Shown here one piece after another: positions 58,338 through 64,000 of a DNA stretch of 64,000 nt. A model generated the notes under the pieces. That model saw only the letters and a program-made list of their open reading frames with translations, was not told where the DNA came from and made no database searches. The stretch lies in NCBI RefSeq assembly GCF_004054105.1, contig NZ_SBLC01000002.1, forward strand, positions 124,001 through 188,000, written 5' to 3'. The translations under genes and the position numbers were made by a program. Numbering within the stretch: position 1 is the first letter of the stretch; each line of letters opens with the position of its first letter. This DNA comes from Falsigemmobacter intermedius. Its GTDB lineage: Bacteria; Pseudomonadota; Alphaproteobacteria; Rhodobacterales; Rhodobacteraceae.

Positions 58338-59248
58338 GAAGCATCCTCCACCAGCCATTTACAGAGGTCCGGGAAGCTGATCCCGCAATGCGCCGCCTGT
58401 TCGGGCGCAAGCGAGGTCGGCGTCATACCGGGCTGGGTATTGGTCTCCAGTAGGATCAGACCATCCAGGCCACGGCTTTCATCCCAGCGGAAATCCGTGC
58501 GCGAAAGCCCGCGGCAGCCAAGCGCCTGATGGGCGCGCAGGGCGTAATCCATGATGGCGGCAGTGATCTCAGAGGGAAGCTCTGCCGGGATCACATGACG
58601 TGAGCCGCCCACCGAATATTTCGCGGTATAGTCGTACCAGCCCTCGGTGATGATATCGGTCACCGCCAGAGCCCGGTCGCCGAGAACCGCACAGGTCAGT
58701 TCACGCCCCGGGGCAAAGGCCTCAACCATGACCCGCGCGGGCATCTCATCAGAGAGTTGCGGCGGCTGATTGGAGCCTTCATTGACGATGTAAACGCCGA
58801 CCGAAGAGCCTTCATTGAAGGGTTTGACCACATAGGGCGGTGCCATGACATGGCGCGCCCGCACCTCATCGCGATCCGCCACCAGGCTTGGCACCACCGG
58901 CAGACCGGCGGCGCGATAGACCTGTTTGGAGCGCTCCTTATCCATCGCAATGGAAGAGGCGAGCACCCCGGAATGGGTATAGGGAATCCCGAGCCACTCG
59001 AGCAGGCCCTGAACGGTGCCATCCTCGCCGTAACGGCCGTGAAGCGCGTTGAAAACCACATCGGGAGCGAGGTCCTGCAGACGCGCTGCCAGATCGCGGT
59101 CCGCATCGACCTCGACAACCTCATATCCCGCCGCACGCAGAGCGGTGGCGCATTCGCGCCCACTGGACAGAGAAACTTCCCGCTCTGCGGAACGTCCCCC
59201 CATCAGAACTGCCACTCTGGCGGCTGCTCTGTCCGAACTGCCCGCCAT
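58325..59248 (-). CDS. ddl: D-alanine--D-alanine ligase
   Basis: This ATP-grasp ligase joins two D-alanines for peptidoglycan. The 307-residue protein has [72 protein letters not shown] and [20 protein letters not shown]. It overlaps ftsQ by 13 bases and follows murB by 127 bases. It belongs to the ddl-ftsQ-ftsA-ftsZ end of the division and cell wall cluster. Confidence 0.95.
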   Translation of the reverse strand: MAGSSDRAAARVAVLMGGRSAEREVSLSSGRECATALRAAGYEVVEVDADRDLAARLQDLAPDVVFNALHGRYGEDGTVQGLLEWLGIPYTHSGVLASSIAMDKERSKQVYRAAGLPVVPSLVADRDEVRARHVMAPPYVVKPFNEGSSVGVYIVNEGSNQPPQLSDEMPARVMVEAFAPGRELTCAVLGDRALAVTDIITEGWYDYTAKYSVGGSRHVIPAELPSEITAAIMDYALRAHQALGCRGLSRTDFRWDESRGLDGLILLETNTQPGMTPTSLAPEQAAHCGISFPDLCKWLVEDASCDR

Positions 59249-59375
59249 TTACTCACTGCCTCATAGCCTTACGGCCTGTTATTGCCGGGGAAATTCCCGG
59301 GTCTTCTGTGCGGGCCGCTTTGCGCGGCTCCGGCCTGTCACCCAAAGTCCGGGGTGTTCGGGGGATGCGATCCCG

Positions 59376-60317
59376 TTACTGCGCCTCAGATGCGCCCGAA
59401 GGCTCACCCACGCGCATGATTTCCCACTCTAGCCATATTCCGGCCGTATCGAAAACCCTTTTTCGCACCTGCTCGCCCAGGCCCTCAAGCTCTGCGGCGG
59501 TGGCACCACCGGTATTGGTCAGGAAGTTGGCGTGTTTTTCCGACATCTGCGCTCCGCCGAGGCTTACGCCCTTCATGCCCGCGTCCTGGATCAGCTTCCA
59601 GGCTTTCAGATCATGGGTGTCATCCGCCCTTCCGGTGCTGGAAAAACCTGCCGGATTGCGGAAGGTCGAGCCTGCGGTGCGGTCCTTCACCGGCTGGGTC
59701 GCATCGCGCTTTGCCAGCTGATCGGCCATGCGGGCTTCCAGATTTGCAGGCGCGCCTGCCTGCGTGCGGAAAACCGCCGAGAGGATCACCGCACCCTCCG
59801 GCAGGTCCGACTGACGGTAGCGCAGGTTCAGATCCGCAGCCGACAGCGTGACGATTTCGCCCGAGCGCAGTGCCACCCGCACCTCAACCAGGTGATCGGC
59901 CACATAGGTGCCATAGCAGCCCGCGTTCATCCGCACCGCCCCGCCGATTGAGCCGGGGATGGTGCGCAGGAAAGTCAGATCACGCCCCGCCTGAGCCGCC
60001 GTCTGCGCGACCCGCGCATCTAAGGCCGCCGCCCCGGCAATGACCAGATCGCCCTCAACTGAGACATCCATAAAGGCGCGGCCAAGCTTGATGACCACGG
60101 CCCGCAGGCCACCATCGCGCACGATCAGGTTCGACCCGGCCCCCAGCGGAAAGACCGCCACATCGGCCGGAAGGGCTGCGAGAAACTGCGCCAGATCAGC
60201 CTCATCTGCGGGGAGCACCACCGCATCGGCGGGGCCGCCCACGCGCAGCCAGGTCAGATCGCTGAGCGCTTTGCCCGCCATCACAGAGCCGCGCAGGGCG
60301 GGAAGTCCGGTCATCAT
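59376..60317 (-). CDS. murB: UDP-N-acetylenolpyruvoylglucosamine reductase
   Basis: This FAD enzyme reduces enolpyruvyl-UDP-GlcNAc to UDP-MurNAc. The 313-residue protein has [35 protein letters not shown], the catalytic Ser in [12 protein letters not shown] and [23 protein letters not shown] lies before the ATG at 60317; the long upstream extension was rejected because it runs antisense to the spacer and the hydratase gene. It comes just before ddl, as in related genomes. Confidence 0.95.
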   Translation of the reverse strand: MMTGLPALRGSVMAGKALSDLTWLRVGGPADAVVLPADEADLAQFLAALPADVAVFPLGAGSNLIVRDGGLRAVVIKLGRAFMDVSVEGDLVIAGAAALDARVAQTAAQAGRDLTFLRTIPGSIGGAVRMNAGCYGTYVADHLVEVRVALRSGEIVTLSAADLNLRYRQSDLPEGAVILSAVFRTQAGAPANLEARMADQLAKRDATQPVKDRTAGSTFRNPAGFSSTGRADDTHDLKAWKLIQDAGMKGVSLGGAQMSEKHANFLTNTGGATAAELEGLGEQVRKRVFDTAGIWLEWEIMRVGEPSGASEAQ

Positions 60318-60405
60318 CTTTACTCCTGAGCCGCCCCGAAATCTCCGGAGCGGTTCCTGCCAATTCTGCCACAGACCTAATCCGGGCCTGCCCCGGCAGC
60401 AAGCC

Positions 60406-61182
60406 TCAGCGCCCCTGAAAGACCGCTTTGCGCTTTTCAAGGAAAGCCGCAACACCTTCGGCGAAATCGGCGCTCGCCCCGCAGCGGGCCTGAATTTCGG
60501 CCTCAAGCGCGAGCTGCGCCTCAAGATCATTGCCCTGCGACGCCCGCATCGCCTGTTTGATCCCCGAGAAGGCCAGACCCGGGCCTGAAGCCAGATGCTG
60601 CGCCCGGGCCTGCCAGCGCGCGGCGAAGTCCTCATCCGCCACGGCCTCCCAGATCAGCCCCATGGCTTCCGCATCCCGTGCCTTCACCGGCTCGGCAAAA
60701 AGCGCCATGCCCATGGCGCGGGCCAGACCCACCTGACGCGGCAGAGTATAGGTGCCGCCCGCATCCGGGATCAGACCGATTTTTGAGAAGGCCTGAAGGA
60801 ACACCGCACTCTCAGTGGCGATTACCACGTCACAGGCCAGCGCCAGACTGGCCCCGGCGCCTGCCGCCACGCCGTTTACGGCGGCGATCACCGGCAGGGG
60901 GCTTTCGGTAATGGCTTTGAGGACGGGATCATATTCCTCACGCAGCAGCGGTCCGAGATCGACGCCTTCGAGACTGCCCCCCAGATCGGCCAGATCCTGG
61001 CCCGCGCAGAACCCGCGCCCCGCGCCGGTCAAAACGATGGCGCGGGCCTCTTTTTCAGCCCGGGCAAAGGCTGCGACCAGCTGGCGGCGCATAGTCCCGG
61101 TCAGCGCATTCATCACCGCCGGACGGTTCAGCGTCAGGACCGCAAGGCCCCCGCTTTGCTGATAAAGAACTTCCTCTGACAT
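60406..61182 (-). CDS. Enoyl-CoA hydratase/isomerase family protein (PaaG-like)
   Basis: The 258-residue crotonase-fold protein has [14 protein letters not shown], the oxyanion hole [36 protein letters not shown] and [20 protein letters not shown]. The Asp in IPDAGG and the lack of the paired glutamates point to the PaaG-type isomerase branch. No other phenylacetate genes are in the window; its presence next to ccm genes is a conserved neighbourhood without obvious metabolic sense. Confidence 0.85.
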   Translation of the reverse strand: MSEEVLYQQSGGLAVLTLNRPAVMNALTGTMRRQLVAAFARAEKEARAIVLTGAGRGFCAGQDLADLGGSLEGVDLGPLLREEYDPVLKAITESPLPVIAAVNGVAAGAGASLALACDVVIATESAVFLQAFSKIGLIPDAGGTYTLPRQVGLARAMGMALFAEPVKARDAEAMGLIWEAVADEDFAARWQARAQHLASGPGLAFSGIKQAMRASQGNDLEAQLALEAEIQARCGASADFAEGVAAFLEKRKAVFQGR

Positions 61183-61249
61183 CCTGCCCTCCCTGACTGA
61201 CCGGCTTTTTAGGCCATATCAGGTCAGGAAAGGCGAGATGAACCCTGCG

Positions 61250-61750
61250 TCAGGACAGCTTGTCCTCAGCGAGGATCTTTGCCAGGCGCTCTTCTTCCTC
61301 AGCGCTCAACCCGTCCTGACCGGGCGCTTTCGGCTTGTCGCGGCGCCCGCGCAGATAGATCAGCGCGCCCCCGAAGGCCAGAAGGAAGACCACCGGCCCC
61401 GCCGCCCAGAGGATCACATTGACCCCGCCGGTCAGCGGACGCAGCAGCACATATTCGCCAAAGCGCTCCACCAGATAGTCGATCACTTCGCTGTCGGAAT
61501 CGCCCGCCAGGAGCCGCTCCCGCACCAGAAGGCGCAGGTCGCGGGCCAGATCAGAGGTCGATTCGTCGATGCTTTCATTGCGGCAGACGAGGCAGCGCAG
61601 ATCCTTCGACAACTCGCGAGCGCGCTTTTCGAGCAGCGGATCTTTCAGCACCTCATCGGGCTGCACCGCATAAGCCGGCACCGGCGCGGCCAGGGGCAGC
61701 GCCAGTGCCACCGCAAAAGCCAGCGCAAGGGGGCGAAGCAGCCGGATCAT
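61250..61750 (-). CDS. ccmH: Cytochrome c maturation protein CcmH
   Basis: The 166-residue periplasmic thioredoxin-like reductase acts on apocytochrome c. A signal peptide is followed by the redox motif LRCLVCRNES (Cys53, Cys56), then a membrane helix near 109-132 and a charged tail. It overlaps the end of ccmF by 4 bases (ATGA), as in the usual ccmF-ccmH pair. The R. capsulatus name is Ccl2/CycL. Confidence 0.95.
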   Translation of the reverse strand: MIRLLRPLALAFAVALALPLAAPVPAYAVQPDEVLKDPLLEKRARELSKDLRCLVCRNESIDESTSDLARDLRLLVRERLLAGDSDSEVIDYLVERFGEYVLLRPLTGGVNVILWAAGPVVFLLAFGGALIYLRGRRDKPKAPGQDGLSAEEEERLAKILAEDKLS

Positions 61751-63717
61751 TCGGCGGCCACGGGCTTTGCCGCCTCCCGCCCTGCCCCGGCCGCCACGCG
61801 GTAGCGCCGGTCGGTCAGGCTGATCAGCCCGCCAAAGGACATCAGCAGGATCCCTGCCCAGAGCCAGTTGGCCAGCGGTTTGACATAGCTGCGCACCGTC
61901 CAGGCCCCATTGGCCTGCGGATCGCCGAGCACCAGATAGACGTCGCGCATGAAGCCGTAGTCGATCCCAGCCTCCGTCGTGGGCATGCCCGCCGCCGGAT
62001 AGAACCGCCGCTCGGGGTTCAGCGCGAAGCGGCGATTGCCATCCACAACTTCCAGCCAGCCCATGGTCGAGCGGTAGTTCGGGCCCTGCTCTTCGGTCAC
62101 CTGCTTCAGGGTGATTTGATAGCCGCCCACGTCAAAAGGCTCATTGAGCTGCGCAACGCGGATGTCTTCGACCTGCCAGGAGAGCATGGCCGCGACCGAA
62201 AGGATCGTCACACCAAGCCCGCCATGGGCCACCGCTTTGCCCCAGTCCGCACGCGGCAGGCGGCTCACCCGGCCAAGGCGCGACAGGAGCGTGCCGCGCC
62301 CGCTGCGCTGCCACAGATCCGCCACCGCCCCGAGGATCACCCAAAGGCCAAGCGCCAGCCCTACCGGACCCAGGGCCGAGCGTCCGCTTTGCAGCGAAAA
62401 GGCCAGCGCACCGGCAGCAACCGAGAGGAAAAGCACCACCCGCAGCGAGACAAATGCGCGATCCGCTTTGGCCCGCTTCCAGGACAGGATGGCCCCGAAG
62501 GGCAGAATGACCGCCAGCGCCACCACAAAGGGCGTGAAGGCTGCGTTAAAGAAGGGCGGGCCGACCGAGACTGTGCGACCCCAGACCAGCTCAGAGATCA
62601 GCGGCCAGATGGTGCCGATAAAGACCACAAAGCTCGCCACCGCCAGCAGCACATTGTTCAGCACCAGCGCCGATTCGCGGCTGACCGAGGAGAAGACGCC
62701 CTTGGCCTCCATGATGCCCGCACGGGCGGCGTAGAGCATCAGGGCCCCGCCGACAAAAAAGGCAAAGAGCGCAAGGATATAGATGCCGCGCTCAGGATCA
62801 TTGGCGAAGGCATGGACCGAGGTGATGACGCCCGAACGCACGATGAAGGTGCCGATCAACGAGAAGCCGAAGGCGATGATCGCCAGCAGCACCGTCCAGG
62901 CCTTCAGCGCCTCGCGCTTTTCAACGACGATCGCCGAATGCAGCAGCGCCGCCGAGATCAGCCAGGGCATGAACGAAGCGTTTTCGACCGGATCCCAGAA
63001 CCAGAAGCCGCCCCAGCCCAGCTCATAATAGGCCCACCAGGACCCAAGGCCGATGCCGATGGTCAGCGAGACCCAGGCCGCCAGCGTCCAGGGCCGCACC
63101 CAGCGGCCCCAGGCGGCATCAACGCGGCCTTCCAGCAGCGCCGCAATGGCGAAGGAATAGGTGATCGAAAGGCCGACATAGCCGAGGTAGAGGAAGGGCG
63201 GATGGAAGGCGAGGCCCGGGTCCTGCAGCAGCGGGTTCAGGTCGCGCCCGTCCATGGGCGGAATTTCGAAACGCTCAAAGGGGTTGGAGGTGAAGATCAT
63301 GAAGGTCAGGAAGGCGACCCCGATCAGACCCTGCACCCCGATCACCCGCGCTTTCAGCGAGGGCGGCAGATTGCCCCCGAACCAGCTGGCACAGGCGGCA
63401 AAGAAGGCCAGAATCAGCACCCAGAGCAGCAGTGAGCCCTCATGGTTGCCCCAGGTTCCGGCAATCTTATAAATCAGCGGCTTCAGCGTATGCGAGTTCG
63501 ACACCACCAGTTCGACTGAGAAGTCCGAGGTGATGAAGGCATGCATCAGGGCCGCAAAGGAAAAGCCCAGCAGCAAAAACTGCGTGACGGCCGCCGGATC
63601 GGCCACCGCCATCCAGCCCGACCAGCCTTTATGTGCGCCGATCAGCGGCACGATGGTCTGGACCAGCGCAACCGCGAGCGCAAGACAGACCGCGAAATGT
63701 CCGAGTTCTGTTATCAT
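61747..63717 (-). CDS. ccmF: Cytochrome c maturation protein CcmF
   Basis: The 656-residue multi-pass haem lyase core attaches haem to apocytochromes c. The tryptophan-rich WWD domain is visible (GSWWAYYELGWGGFWFWDPV), flanked by histidines (NSHTLKPLIYKIAGTWGNHE, SVHAFA). About 14-15 hydrophobic helices are present. The start at 63717 has an AGCAGG element. It heads the ccmF-ccmH unit and diverges from an amidase-like gene. Confidence 0.95.
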   Translation of the reverse strand: MITELGHFAVCLALAVALVQTIVPLIGAHKGWSGWMAVADPAAVTQFLLLGFSFAALMHAFITSDFSVELVVSNSHTLKPLIYKIAGTWGNHEGSLLLWVLILAFFAACASWFGGNLPPSLKARVIGVQGLIGVAFLTFMIFTSNPFERFEIPPMDGRDLNPLLQDPGLAFHPPFLYLGYVGLSITYSFAIAALLEGRVDAAWGRWVRPWTLAAWVSLTIGIGLGSWWAYYELGWGGFWFWDPVENASFMPWLISAALLHSAIVVEKREALKAWTVLLAIIAFGFSLIGTFIVRSGVITSVHAFANDPERGIYILALFAFFVGGALMLYAARAGIMEAKGVFSSVSRESALVLNNVLLAVASFVVFIGTIWPLISELVWGRTVSVGPPFFNAAFTPFVVALAVILPFGAILSWKRAKADRAFVSLRVVLFLSVAAGALAFSLQSGRSALGPVGLALGLWVILGAVADLWQRSGRGTLLSRLGRVSRLPRADWGKAVAHGGLGVTILSVAAMLSWQVEDIRVAQLNEPFDVGGYQITLKQVTEEQGPNYRSTMGWLEVVDGNRRFALNPERRFYPAAGMPTTEAGIDYGFMRDVYLVLGDPQANGAWTVRSYVKPLANWLWAGILLMSFGGLISLTDRRYRVAAGAGREAAKPVAAE

Positions 63718-63745
63718 GCCTGCTCTCTTACTCTCTGCAACCCGA

Positions 63746-63761
63746 TACGCCAATGGGCGTA
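63746..63761. promoter_or_regulatory. Small inverted repeat upstream of ccmF
   Basis: TACGCC-AATG-GGCGTA, 29 bases before ccmF, in the divergent spacer to the amidase-like gene. It is a possible operator; no other support. Confidence 0.3.
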
Positions 63762-63929
63762 ACGCCTGGCCCCCGGCAGGCCGCGCCTGCGGCATACGGC
63801 AGTATACGCCCCTTTGCGCCCGCTTGCAGGTCACGGCTTTTGCGATAACCTGCGCCCCGACGTCGCAGGCGGAAGCTCCGCCCGACCCCGGAAGACCCGC
63901 CCCGGACTGAGCGGCCCAGGAGAGATCTC

Positions 63930-64000
63930 ATGAGTGCAGACTGGCTGAAAACGAGCGCCGCAGAGCTTGGCCGCGGTATTGCGGCGGGCCGCATCGACCC
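63930..64000 (+). CDS. Amidase-like gene, cut by window edge
   Basis: Only 23 codons are present: MSADWLKTSAAELGRGIAAG then RIDP. The start follows AGGAGAG. The N-terminal pattern resembles amidase-signature enzymes (GatA-like amidases), in which a helical AAELGRAIA-type stretch precedes xIDPVALTE. The function is not certain from this fragment. Confidence 0.5.
   Translation, partial: MSADWLKTSAAELGRGIAAGRID

Overview
The window looks like a chromosomal segment of a high-GC alphaproteobacterium of the Rhodobacter/Paracoccus group (Rhodobacterales). The evidence is a full-length cluster in the gene order of the Rhodobacter capsulatus gene transfer agent (RcGTA), a GcrA cell-cycle regulator, an alphaproteobacterial-type LexA box (GAAC-N7-GAAC), an FtsZ with a long Pro/Gln/Ala-rich linker, and the order ddl-ftsQ-ftsA-ftsZ-lpxC-bamD-recN. 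No tRNA, rRNA, CRISPR array or insertion sequence was seen.

Layout. 1-3.7 kb: an edge-truncated GIY-YIG-like gene, a two-gene small membrane protein unit whose first gene is frameshifted, rpmG, a DUF533 gene, rnpB with a clear promoter, and cysE. 3.9-17.6 kb (minus strand): the GTA structural cluster g1 to g15. All expected genes are present, but four carry lesions: a nonsense codon in the g4 protease, and frameshifts in the g5 capsid, g6 adaptor and g15 host-specificity genes. A candidate promoter followed directly by a terminator-like hairpin precedes g1. 17.8-36.4 kb: housekeeping genes (CoxE-like VWA protein, DUF2927 lipoprotein, xth, metA, a P-loop ATPase, an EamA transporter, EcsC, GNAT, lysC, opgG, ptsP, hisI, an Fe-S scaffold, tusA-like, argF, argD, gcrA). 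Among them is a 38-residue membrane protein with its own LexA-box promoter and terminator. 36.6-43 kb: a five-gene dipeptide-type ABC transporter facing a membrane dipeptidase. 43.2-50.2 kb: hemP, a SIMPL protein, a 1023-residue membrane protein with possible PilM/GspL-like and GspC/PilP-like ends, two alpha/beta hydrolases (one with a His/Cys-rich tail) and a threonine dehydratase. 50.3-60.3 kb (minus): recN, bamD, lpxC, ftsZ, ftsA, ftsQ, ddl, murB. 60.4-64 kb: enoyl-CoA hydratase, ccmH, ccmF, and the first codons of a divergent amidase-like gene.

How it fits together. The division and envelope genes form one co-directional block. A candidate ftsZ promoter has a GANTC (CcrM) site over its -10, which connects it to GcrA encoded about 20 kb away. 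The peptide transporter and dipeptidase form an uptake-and-hydrolysis module. The GTA cluster appears unable to make particles as sequenced: protease, capsid, adaptor and the distal tail protein are all interrupted, while almost every other gene in the window is intact. A dispersed repeat (TTTGGCTTTT, then AAATACTC, then a G/C-rich hairpin) occurs four times in gene-end spacers.

All assignments come from reading the sequence and recognising family motifs. No database search was run.
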